Origin: Yoonia sp035117555
Lineage (GTDB): Bacteria > Pseudomonadota > Alphaproteobacteria > Rhodobacterales > Rhodobacteraceae
Direction of reading: 5' to 3'
NCBI RefSeq assembly: GCF_035117555.1
Contig: NZ_JAYKPK010000004.1
Coordinates: forward strand, 296,768 to 360,767
DNA: 64,000 nucleotides
Shown piece by piece: positions 56,620 to 63,863 of the stretch. Every line of letters begins with the position of its first letter. Positions within the stretch are counted from its first letter, which is position 1. A model generated the notes under the pieces. It worked only from the letters and a program-made list of their open reading frames with translations. It ran no database searches and had not been told where the DNA came from. A program made the position numbers and the translations under genes.

Positions 56620-56691
56620 GGGTAATCCCCCCCGAAAGTAAGGGGCTGCGGAAGTAGAATTTTCTCGGCAAGATGAACGAGGAGATTTTGA

Positions 56692-56955
56692 ATGAAGATG
56701 ACCAGATATAGCGAACCCCAGATCCTTGCGATCCTGCGCCAAGCCGAAGGTGGTGTGCCGGTGGCCGAGCTTTGCCGTGAACATGGCATGAGCAATGCGT
56801 CGTTTTACAAATGGCGTGCGAAGTATGGGGGCATGGATGCATCCATGGTCAGCCAGATGAAAGCCATGGAGGAAGAGAACCGCAGGCTGAAGCGGATGTA
56901 TGCGGATCTGAGCATGCAGGCGGACTTATTGAAGGAAGCCCTCGGAAAAAAGTAA
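56692..56955 (+). CDS. IS3-family transposase OrfA
   Basis: An 87-residue DNA-binding protein. A helix-turn-helix (YSEPQILAILRQAEGGVPVA, ELCREHGMSNASFYKWRAKY) is followed by a leucine-zipper-like coiled coil (MKAMEEENRRLKRMYADLSM). It ends GKK just after the A AAA AAG heptamer at 56946-56952, where a -1 frameshift joins it to OrfB. Confidence 0.93.
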   Translation: MKMTRYSEPQILAILRQAEGGVPVAELCREHGMSNASFYKWRAKYGGMDASMVSQMKAMEEENRRLKRMYADLSMQADLLKEALGKK

Positions 56956-57779
56956 CGGGGCCATCTCAGCGCCGCGAGATGGCCGAAAAGGCGGTGGAAC
57001 GACGGGGCATCAGCATCGCTCTGGCGTGTAGGGCCTTCGGTGTCAGCGAGACCTGCTATCGTTATAGTCCAAACCTGAAGGACGAGAACGAGGTGATCGC
57101 CGACCTGCTGATGGGGCTGACGGATGCGCGCAAGACGTGGGGGTTTGGCCTGTGTTTTTTGCATCTGCGCAACGTGAAAGGGCATCCATGGAACCACAAG
57201 AGGGTCTATCGGATCTACTGCCAGCTGGAGCTGAACCTGCGCATCAAGCCCCGCAAGCGGCTGAAACGGGAGAAGCCTGATGTCCTGGCGGTGCCGGACG
57301 CGCCCAATGTGACCTGGTCCATGGACTTCATGGCCGACCGCCTCGGCGATGGCCGCGCATTTCGACTTTTGAACGTTCTGGATGACTTCAACCGCGAAGG
57401 GCTGGGGATTGAGGTTGATTTCTCGCTGCCTGCTGAACGGGTCATCCGTAGCTTGGACAGGATCATAGAATGGCGTGGAAAGCCCCGGATGATCAGGGTC
57501 GACAACGGCCCCGAATATATCAGCGAAACGCTGAGAAAATGGGCTGAGAAACATGCTGTTACGATCCAGCACATCCAGCCGGGACAGCCCCAGCAGAACG
57601 CCTATGTCGAACGCTACAACCGCACGGTTCGGCATGAATGGCTGGACCAATACATCATCGAAAGCATCGAGGAGGCTCAGGATCAAGCCACGCAATGGCT
57701 ATGGACTTACAACAACGACCGCCCCAACATGGGCATCGGCGGCATCACACCCGTCATGAAATTGAATATGGCTGCATGA
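56946..57779 (+). CDS. IS3-family transposase OrfB (via -1 frameshift)
   Basis: The DDE integrase-like part, read in the -1 frame after the slippery site, giving a fusion of about 362 residues with OrfA. The HTH-like segment RRGISIALACRAFGVSETCY is followed by the rve core. First Asp in VTWSMDFMADRLGDGR, second in RVDNGPEYIS, Glu in QNAYVERYNRTVRHEWL. The catalytic triad appears intact, so the element is probably active. Confidence 0.93.
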   Translation, partial: KKVTGPSQRREMAEKAVERRGISIALACRAFGVSETCYRYSPNLKDENEVIADLLMGLTDARKTWGFGLCFLHLRNVKGHPWNHKRVYRIYCQLELNLRIKPRKRLKREKPDVLAVPDAPNVTWSMDFMADRLGDGRAFRLLNVLDDFNREGLGIEVDFSLPAERVIRSLDRIIEWRGKPRMIRVDNGPEYISETLRKWAEKHAVTIQHIQPGQPQQNAYVERYNRTVRHEWLDQYIIESIEEAQDQATQWLWTYNNDRPNMGIGGITPVMKLNMAA

Positions 57780-57788
57780 ATTCTACGG

Positions 57789-58508
57789 ATGCACCCCGTT
57801 AAAAAAGGGGAGATTACCCTGTTCTCTCAAGATTCCTGTGTCTACTTGCGTGATACCGAAGTTCGGGAAATAATTGAGCATTTGAAAATTGGTGGTGCGG
57901 AAGATGCTCCAAAAATGGGGAAACCAGTCGCTGCACGCGTTAATTTGTCATCATTTCCGTCATTGATTTATGGCCATGCTTCGCCCACAAATCGGAGTAA
58001 GTTGATTTACAACCATGACGATTTAGCCGAGACATTTAAAACTTCTTTCGATTTTTCTACAGCTTTTCCCGCACTCTCATACAAGAGGCTCGCTGATTTA
58101 ATGGGAAAGAGGTGCGAGATCTTTGTTTTGGCGGCACACATAGAGGAAGACGGGACTCTGGTGCTGGTGGAAGAAGCTGATGAGGGCATGGCCACGCGCA
58201 TTCCTTTCAATCAATTCGTGGACCTCACTGCTAGCACTCGCTTCAGTCCAACTTTGAGCATAATGTTGTGCTGCAACTCAAAGCGCTATGCGGAGACGCT
58301 TTCTGGAACTGGGGGGTTTGCGGTCGGAGTTGTTGATGACCTGCCAGAGCTGATCGCCCCAAGTCTTTTGAAGCGGTTGTTGAAGCACATACAAGGTAGG
58401 ACTGAAATATTTGAAATAGACTTAAAGACATCTCTTCAGGGGTTTCGGTACGAGCACAGTGAGTCGTTTGAATTTGAACTTTACTTCAAGGGGCAGAAGA
58501 TATGTTAG
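57789..58508 (+). CDS. CHAT/caspase-like cysteine protease, N-terminus probably lost to IS
   Basis: A 239-residue frame whose ATG and first ten codons (MHPVKKGEIT) belong to the IS end, so the native start is probably lost. The core reads like a clan CD protease. A strand and His in EIFVLAAHIEEDGTLVLVEE (His117) is followed 44-45 residues later by a strand and Cys in LSIMLCCNSKRYAETL (Cys161/162), then GGFAVGVVDDLPELIAPSLL. This parallels the SGHG...LNACxS...D layout of CHAT proteases, but lacks the usual Gly after His. The DNA is AT-richer than the host. It overlaps the next gene by 7 nt. The function is inferred. Confidence 0.5.
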   Translation: MHPVKKGEITLFSQDSCVYLRDTEVREIIEHLKIGGAEDAPKMGKPVAARVNLSSFPSLIYGHASPTNRSKLIYNHDDLAETFKTSFDFSTAFPALSYKRLADLMGKRCEIFVLAAHIEEDGTLVLVEEADEGMATRIPFNQFVDLTASTRFSPTLSIMLCCNSKRYAETLSGTGGFAVGVVDDLPELIAPSLLKRLLKHIQGRTEIFEIDLKTSLQGFRYEHSESFEFELYFKGQKIC

Positions 58509-59263
58509 ATGGATACTCCTGGCTCGGAGCGCCGCAGCCTAACCTGAAACCTTTCGCGCTGCTTGCTGCGGGGAGAAGGAAGCTTACCAGTCTGTTTTCA
58601 CGTCAATCATTGACCATAGTTCATTCGGATGTCAGGGAGTTGTTTGGTGGTCCTAGCCGAGGGGTCTTTGTTTCTACAGGTGACGCTGTATTACTTACAA
58701 GCGCTAGTTTCAGGTACGACGCGAAGGCCAATGCGTCGGTGGCAGTACCACTCGTTGCGACTGGAGTAGCTGCTAGCGTCTCAGCTGGTGCAACCGCGAA
58801 CTACGCCTTCTTTTATAAGTTCTCGGAACTCTGGAGAGACTCGGTTGTTGACAGAGTATCATTTAATGTTCGACTTCTAGCGGGCGTGTCTGACAAGATC
58901 GGAAAAAGTAATTATGACCTGATCAAGACGGGGCGATCTTTTGTCGTTACTGATGTCGTTTATTGTAGGGAGTTTGAAGTACGGAAGCTTAGTGCAACTA
59001 GTTTCGAAGCAGGTGTAGGTACGGAGGCGATGGTTCAGCATAAGATAAGTGCAAGCTTAGAAGCGTCAGCGGAATTAGAGCTCAGGTATTCTAAGCGGCA
59101 AAAGACGGCTGTTGCGATAAAAGTGTGCAAATTGAACTACGATCTTGCGCAGGGCGTATTGCGCTTGGGCGACGAGTCGATCCAGACCCTCCGCGGATCG
59201 GACCATAGTACAACAGATACGGGTTCGGACGACATTGGTACAGTGGTTTGGTTGGAGCAGTAG
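58502..59263 (+). CDS. candidate bacterial gasdermin (pore-forming effector)
   Basis: A 253-residue protein with no signal peptide. Blocks in bacterial-gasdermin order are GYSWLGAPQPNLKPFALL (residues 4-21), ANYAFFYKFSELWRDSVVD (99-117), SFVVTDVVYCREFEVRKL (146-163) and AIKVCKLNYDLAQGVLRL (205-222). A short acidic tail (about 231-253) is where the autoinhibitory peptide would lie. A Gly/Ala/Val-rich stretch (80-100) could form a membrane hairpin. The N-terminal Cys lipidated in known members is absent; only Cys155 and Cys209 exist. It is coupled by overlap to the protease gene. The family call is by eye and unproven. Confidence 0.5.
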   Translation: MLDGYSWLGAPQPNLKPFALLAAGRRKLTSLFSRQSLTIVHSDVRELFGGPSRGVFVSTGDAVLLTSASFRYDAKANASVAVPLVATGVAASVSAGATANYAFFYKFSELWRDSVVDRVSFNVRLLAGVSDKIGKSNYDLIKTGRSFVVTDVVYCREFEVRKLSATSFEAGVGTEAMVQHKISASLEASAELELRYSKRQKTAVAIKVCKLNYDLAQGVLRLGDESIQTLRGSDHSTTDTGSDDIGTVVWLEQ

Positions 59264-59305
59264 CCGCCTCGGGTTGGGTTATAGCTGACTTCGCCAGCCT
59301 CTCGG

Positions 59306-59506
59306 TCAGCTGCAATTGAACCTGTGCAAAGCGGTGCGGATCAGGTGATCATAGCCACCGGCGGTCGCTTCCTCTGTGAACGCATCGATTTGCGCGTCCG
59401 ATAACTTGGCACGTCGCGACGCCTTTTGGCACCGATCGAGGACAATGAAGGCGTTGCCATCATGTCCGGAGAGTTGAACGGACACTTCGGAATGAAGTGA
59501 GGTCAT
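59306..59506 (-). CDS. small conserved hypothetical protein of mobile elements
   Basis: 66 residues from the ATG at 59506 (TSLHSEVSVQLSGHDGNAFI, then VLDRCQKASRRAKLSDAQI and GGYDHLIRTALHRF). This resembles a small family carried by plasmids, phages and integrative elements whose members share VQLxGxDGNAFxxL and GDYDHLL blocks. The function is unknown. It lies 43 bp after the gasdermin-like gene on the opposite strand. Confidence 0.6.
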   Translation of the reverse strand: MTSLHSEVSVQLSGHDGNAFIVLDRCQKASRRAKLSDAQIDAFTEEATAGGYDHLIRTALHRFNCS

Positions 59507-59605
59507 GAGTAGATTCCTTTGGCAACGAACTGAGGCGTGTTGGGGCCCCTTGGCCTCAATTCGAAAGGTAACCATCCGGCGTAGGCCGCGGACGGGAGGC
59601 CGTGC

Positions 59606-60041
59606 TCAGGGAGTGGCCTTGGTGGCTTTGGGCTTGCCGGGCCGCGGAGCCCATTTCTTCGCGAGCTGGTCAAAGCGTTCGACGATCCGCTCGATCCGGG
59701 CATCTTCGGGATCGAAGGATGCACCTGACCAGCTGACCATGTCGTCGTGCTGCTCGTGGTCCGGGTCGGCGAGGGCTTCGAGGAACTCCTCGTAGCCCGG
59801 GGCACCGCCGACATCCTCGGGCGGGGGCAGGCTCCGCTGGCCTTCAGAAGCCGTGGTTAGTTCACGCCCGGGGCGGCCTCGGTGACCGCTCGATCCGGAT
59901 GCTGTGGTCCCAGTCATCGCCGAAGTCGTAGATATACTGGAGCGTCCTGGCGCCGGTTTCCTCGAGCACCTTTTGCAGCGTTGCCTTCGTCGCGGGCATC
60001 GGGCCGTCGTAGAATCCGTCCGGATCGGGCACGCCCCAGCC
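59606..60041 (-). pseudogene. pRiA4b ORF-3 family remnant, frameshifted and 5'-truncated
   Basis: One frame encodes TGWGVPDPDGFYDGPMPAT and TLQYIYDFGDDWDHSIRIER, the hallmark of the plasmid pRiA4b ORF-3 family, then stops at 59862. A second frame continues with PPPEDVGGAPGYEEFLEALA and ends LAKKWAPRPGKPKATKATP. One frameshift near 59865-59895 separates them. The 5' end is replaced by a serine recombinase fragment from 60046. Confidence 0.8.
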
Positions 60042-60045
60042 GGTC

Positions 60046-60216
60046 AGTTCGCACAATCTCGATCCCACGCTCCTCGGCATAAAGCCGGATCGCATTTGAC
60101 TGGTTTTCCGTCGAGTATTTTTGGAGTTCTGTGGACATGCTGACGTATTCGGCAGCCCGAACAGGACGTTCCGGCTGCTGTGATCCACCTGGGTCGTAAG
60201 GCTTCCGGCTCGTCAA
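60046..60216 (-). pseudogene. serine recombinase N-terminal remnant
   Basis: The first 57 codons encode TSRKPYDPGGSQQPERPVRA, AEYVSMSTELQKYSTENQSN and AIRLYAEERGIEIVRT. This is the N-terminus of a large serine recombinase (resolvase domain), with the catalytic Ser expected in YVSMSTELQ. After IVRT the sequence switches into the pRiA4b ORF-3 remnant, so a deletion or recombination fused the two. Confidence 0.78.
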
Positions 60217-60334
60217 ACTTCGCCCTTTCCCCGTTCCTTACTACGGTGGTCTGGGCGATCGACCGCCGCAGCGCCTGGCAGGTGCCTGCCGCCACTCCGC
60301 ACTGTTGTCAGTCTAACTGCGGAGGAAACGGAAA

Positions 60335-60808
60335 ATGTTGCCAAAAACGGGCAGGAAATTACCGGCGTGGAAAGGAGCTCTGAGCGGGCGCGAAGTCTAT
60401 GCCCAGACTGTTGCTGAGCTGCTGCGCAAAGAGCATGGACAGAGCCATCACGCGATCAAGCACCTGATGCGTCAGACCCATGCAAGCGAACGAGCAGTTA
60501 AGCACTGGTTGTCAGGACAACACGGTCCCGATACCGTGTTTTTCCTTCGCCTCATGGTCTCTTCGCCCGTTATTCGGGCTTTTGTGCTCGGGCTGATCGA
60601 AGGGAAGGTTGCGAACAAGTTTGTGCTTCCGGTGGATCGAATTTCGATTGCTGCAGCGCGCGCAGCTTATGCGGAGGGGGAGGCGGCAGGGCGAGACCCT
60701 ACAGGGGGACAGCGATTCGATGGCCCTGAAGATGGCCCTGATCGCGACCCTATAGATGACCCTGAAATTGCCGAGCTCAACGAGCGCCAGCACTGGTTTC
60801 TGGCCTGA
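60335..60808 (+). CDS. hypothetical island protein with HTH-like region
   Basis: 157 residues with a strong GGAGG 9 nt before the ATG. The N-terminal half is helical and basic (YAQTVAELLRKEHGQSHHAI, QTHASERAVKHWLSGQHGPD, TVFFLRLMVSSPVIRAFVLG), resembling a helix-turn-helix of mobile-element regulators. The C-terminus is acidic and Asp/Pro-rich (DGPEDGPDRDPIDDPEIAEL). The function is unknown. Confidence 0.65.
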   Translation: MLPKTGRKLPAWKGALSGREVYAQTVAELLRKEHGQSHHAIKHLMRQTHASERAVKHWLSGQHGPDTVFFLRLMVSSPVIRAFVLGLIEGKVANKFVLPVDRISIAAARAAYAEGEAAGRDPTGGQRFDGPEDGPDRDPIDDPEIAELNERQHWFLA

Positions 60809-60844
60809 GTCGCGGAAGGCGGCCGCTGCGGCGCGGGCGATATT

Positions 60845-61024
60845 ATGTCGATCTGGGAGGTGAGCCTCAAGACAGCGCGCCGCGACATTGCAGTTTTGAA
60901 AGCAGGGAATCTTATCTACTATGCTGGATCTCGACGGAAGGGGCGGTACAGACGAATGCCACAGCATGATGCGCACCTTGCGCTGGCCAAAGGCGACGAG
61001 CCTATTAAAGGTCGCTTACTTTAG
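60845..61024 (+). pseudogene. winged-helix domain remnant
   Basis: 59 codons encode MSIWEVSLKTARRDIAVLKA then GNLIYYAGSRRKGRYRRMP. This is a winged-helix pattern: recognition helix KTARRDIAVLKAGNL followed by a GSRRKGRY wing. The open frame extends upstream only to the stop of the preceding gene. It is probably the tail of a regulator whose front is missing, although a small stand-alone protein is possible. Confidence 0.5.
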
Positions 61025-61032
61025 CATTCTTG

Positions 61033-61064
61033 CTATTTAAGTTTTGGCGGTATTGCTTAAATAG
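61033..61064. promoter_or_regulatory. palindrome upstream of the Fic gene
   Basis: Perfect 9-bp arms CTATTTAAG and CTTAAATAG separated by 14 bp, ending 23 bp before the Fic ATG. The AT-rich arms stand out in the local GC-rich DNA. It is a likely operator, perhaps for the Fic protein's own C-terminal winged helix. Confidence 0.65.
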
Positions 61065-61087
61065 TGCCGCGCTGCCATGGTGATCCC

Positions 61088-62269
61088 ATGACTGATTCCG
61101 AACGTAACCAGCGGCTTGGCCGCTTCGTCGAAACCCCTGTCGCGGGCGAGATCGTGCGTGCCTTCGTTCCGCCGCCCCTGCCGCCGAAGCCACAGATCGA
61201 CGTGCTGGCTCTTCTGGACCGGCTGAGCCTCGCCGAACGCGCGCTCGGGCGGCTTGACGGCATTACCATGCTACTGCCGCGCCAAGAACTCTTCCTCTAC
61301 ATGTATGTGCGCAAGGAAGCGGTGTTGTCGTCCCAGATTGAGGGCACGCAATCCACACTGACCGATCTTCTGCGGTTCGAGACCGACGCGCAGGCCGGGG
61401 AGCCGATCGACGACATCCGCGAGGTGTCAAATTATGTCGATGCGATGATGTACGGGCTGGAACGGCTGGAGGAACTGCCGCTGTCCTTGCGCCTGATCCG
61501 CGAGATGCATGCGCGGCTGCTGCAAAGCGGGCGGGGCGGCACGAAAAGCCCGGGCGAGTTCCGCCGCACGCAGAACTGGATCGGTGGCTCGCGCCCGGGT
61601 AACGCGCTTTATGTGCCGCCGCCCGTCACCGAGCTCGACACCTGCCTCGATGCGCTGGAGCGCTTCATGCACGAAGATAGCTCGCGTCTTCCGGCGCTGA
61701 TCAAGGCCGGATTGTTGCATGTCCAGTTCGAGACCATCCACCCGTTCCTCGATGGCAACGGCCGTATCGGTCGCCTTTTGGTGACCCTTTACCTTTGCGT
61801 CAATGGGGTGCTGCGCAAGCCGTTGCTTTATCTCAGCCTCTATCTGAAGACGCATCGTGCCGACTACTATCGCTTGCTCCAGGAGGTGCGGGAGCACGGC
61901 AACTGGGAAGCCTGGCTCGACTTCTTCCTGACCGGAGTGGCCGAAACCGCGAACCAGGCGTTCGAAGCCGCCACCCGGATTGTCGACCGCTTCAAAGAAG
62001 ACCGCGAGCGGATCACCAATGAAAGCGATCGCGCCGGATCGGCACTGCGCATTCACGATCTTTTCCAGCAGAACCCGTTCCTGACCTCCAACCAGCTTGT
62101 CCGGCAAACGGGCCTGTCGGCACCGACGGTCAACGCAGCCTTAGCGGATTTGGAGAAAATGGGCATCATCGACGAGATAACCGGGCGCAAGCGGGGGCGG
62201 GTATTCAGCTACCGGCACTACCTTGCAATTCTTAGCGAAGGGACTGATCCTTTGCCGGTCGGAAGTTGA
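61088..62269 (+). CDS. Fic-family AMP-transferase (class II, wH C-terminus)
   Basis: 393 residues from the ATG at 61088. The inhibitory-helix motif SSQIEG at 81-86 fits (S/T)xxxE(G/N), placing it N-terminal to the core, that is class II. The catalytic motif HPFLDGNGRIGR is at 218-229 with all key residues (His218, Asp222, Asn224, Arg226). The flap region GGSRPGNALYVPPP precedes it. A C-terminal winged helix (FLTSNQLVRQTGLSAPTVNA) follows. This is the only apparently intact large gene of the island core besides the transposases. Confidence 0.92.
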   Translation: MTDSERNQRLGRFVETPVAGEIVRAFVPPPLPPKPQIDVLALLDRLSLAERALGRLDGITMLLPRQELFLYMYVRKEAVLSSQIEGTQSTLTDLLRFETDAQAGEPIDDIREVSNYVDAMMYGLERLEELPLSLRLIREMHARLLQSGRGGTKSPGEFRRTQNWIGGSRPGNALYVPPPVTELDTCLDALERFMHEDSSRLPALIKAGLLHVQFETIHPFLDGNGRIGRLLVTLYLCVNGVLRKPLLYLSLYLKTHRADYYRLLQEVREHGNWEAWLDFFLTGVAETANQAFEAATRIVDRFKEDRERITNESDRAGSALRIHDLFQQNPFLTSNQLVRQTGLSAPTVNAALADLEKMGIIDEITGRKRGRVFSYRHYLAILSEGTDPLPVGS

Positions 62270-62518
62270 AACTCTCCACGAACTGTTCCCACGCCACGGT
62301 AAGCAACTGCGGCACCACAAATGAGTAGGCCGTCGGTTCGGCTTCACAAGTCCCAGAAGGGTCAGGCTGGGTCGAGTTATCATCTGATGCAAGCACGAGG
62401 CAGCCGCGATAAGTCATATATGGATGGCTGAAGCAGCAGGCGGAAGCACCGCAGTGAGGGCGCACGCCGGTGGCGATCCGCCGAAGGGCAGGGCCGAAAT
62501 CGCCGCGCGGCACCTCAA

Positions 62519-62587
62519 TCAGGCTTGGAGCATCGGCTTCTCGACCAGGAGATCGACCTGTTGCCGGAACCGCTCCTCAATAGCCAT
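62519..62587 (-). pseudogene. AbiEii-type toxin gene, first codons only
   Basis: 22 codons (AIEERFRQQVDLLVEKPMLQ) start inside the AbiEi stop (11-nt overlap), as AbiEii nucleotidyltransferase toxins usually do. They match the family N-terminus only to about LLV. The conserved ALKGGTAINLF and later catalytic motifs are missing, and the following 250 bp holds nothing recognisable. The toxin is therefore deleted. Confidence 0.5.
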
Positions 62588-63020
62588 CCACGTTCTCCGG
62601 CACGGTGATCTGATACTTCGGGTCCAGCCTGCCGCCTTTGGCGATCACCCGCTTGCCACTCCCCGTGTTTATGGCATCGAGATCGAGGCGCTTGACCCAA
62701 GCGTGGCCGCTGCGCTCGGCAAACCATAAAAAAAGCCTTTTGACCTTCACGCTGTCACAGCTTTCCAACGCCTCTTGAAGCTGCCTTGGACTGAGATTCG
62801 AGAGGCCGGTAAACAGGTCGGCAGCGTGCTGGAAAGACTGGTTGTCCGGGAGCTCATCCAGCAATTCCAGGATCGCACGCTCTGGACGGGAGATCACCAT
62901 CGGCCAGGAGCGGTCGCCCCAAACATGGATTCTGAGCCCGTTGTCTGGGCCTTCTATTGTCTCGTCATTTTTGGTGGACGCCAGGGGAGGGGTAATCTCC
63001 CCTTTTTTAACGGGGTGCAT
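62577..63020 (-). pseudogene. AbiEi-family antitoxin, N-terminus replaced by IS end
   Basis: About 137 native codons remain. RPERAILELLDELPDNQSFQ, SNLSPRQLQEALESCDSVKV, KRLFLWFAERSGHAWVKRLD and GKRVIAKGGRLDPKYQITVP form the C-terminal domain of type IV AbiEi antitoxins. The N-terminal winged helix that binds the promoter is gone. The first ten codons (MHPVKKGEIT) are IS sequence fused in frame. With its toxin also truncated, the module is non-functional as an abortive-infection system. Confidence 0.85.
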
Positions 63021-63029
63021 CCGTAGAAT

Positions 63030-63863
63030 TCATGCAGCCATATTCAATTTCATGACGGGTGTGATGCCGCCGATGCCCATGTTGGGGCGGTCGTTGTTGT
63101 AAGTCCATAGCCATTGCGTGGCTTGATCCTGAGCCTCCTCGATGCTTTCGATGATGTATTGGTCCAGCCATTCATGCCGAACCGTGCGGTTGTAGCGTTC
63201 GACATAGGCGTTCTGCTGGGGCTGTCCCGGCTGGATGTGCTGGATCGTAACAGCATGTTTCTCAGCCCATTTTCTCAGCGTTTCGCTGATATATTCGGGG
63301 CCGTTGTCGACCCTGATCATCCGGGGCTTTCCACGCCATTCTATGATCCTGTCCAAGCTACGGATGACCCGTTCAGCAGGCAGCGAGAAATCAACCTCAA
63401 TCCCCAGCCCTTCGCGGTTGAAGTCATCCAGAACGTTCAAAAGTCGAAATGCGCGGCCATCGCCGAGGCGGTCGGCCATGAAGTCCATGGACCAGGTCAC
63501 ATTGGGCGCGTCCGGCACCGCCAGGACATCAGGCTTCTCCCGTTTCAGCCGCTTGCGGGGCTTGATGCGCAGGTTCAGCTCCAGCTGGCAGTAGATCCGA
63601 TAGACCCTCTTGTGGTTCCATGGATGCCCTTTCACGTTGCGCAGATGCAAAAAACACAGGCCAAACCCCCACGTCTTGCGCGCATCCGTCAGCCCCATCA
63701 GCAGGTCGGCGATCACCTCGTTCTCGTCCTTCAGGTTTGGACTATAACGATAGCAGGTCTCGCTGACACCGAAGGCCCTACACGCCAGAGCGATGCTGAT
63801 GCCCCGTCGTTCCACCGCCTTTTCGGCCATCTCGCGGCGCTGAGATGGCCCCGTTACTTTTTT
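63030..63863 (-). CDS. IS3-family transposase OrfB, copy 2
   Basis: Identical in protein sequence to OrfB of copy 1, with the same DDE residues in WSMDFM, RVDNGPEY and NAYVERYNR. It is read after a -1 shift at the A6G site near 63857-63863. Confidence 0.93.
   Translation of the reverse strand, partial: KKVTGPSQRREMAEKAVERRGISIALACRAFGVSETCYRYSPNLKDENEVIADLLMGLTDARKTWGFGLCFLHLRNVKGHPWNHKRVYRIYCQLELNLRIKPRKRLKREKPDVLAVPDAPNVTWSMDFMADRLGDGRAFRLLNVLDDFNREGLGIEVDFSLPAERVIRSLDRIIEWRGKPRMIRVDNGPEYISETLRKWAEKHAVTIQHIQPGQPQQNAYVERYNRTVRHEWLDQYIIESIEEAQDQATQWLWTYNNDRPNMGIGGITPVMKLNMAA

Larger units (their letters stand above)
56620..57819 (+). mobile_element. IS3-family insertion sequence, copy 1 (complete, 1200 bp)
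   Basis: The ends are imperfect inverted repeats: left GGGTAATCCCCCCCGAAAG and, on the other strand, right GGGTAATCTCCCCTTTTTT. The element carries overlapping orfA and orfB joined by an A6G slippery site. The transposase type resembles the IS407/IS1222-like branch of the IS3 family. The left end interrupts DUF1194 and the right end abuts the protease gene. Confidence 0.88.

Noticed and set aside
62232..62513. Minus-strand 93-codon open frame between Fic and the AbiEii remnant
   Set aside because: It overlaps the Fic 3' end and shows no family features; I see nothing identifiable in 62270-62518.
57820..62989. Target-site duplication at the inner IS edges
   Set aside because: The inner flanks (TGTTCTCT after copy 1; CTCCCCTGG outward from copy 2) do not match, and inner edges of a composite element are not expected to. 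The informative outer right edge is outside the window.
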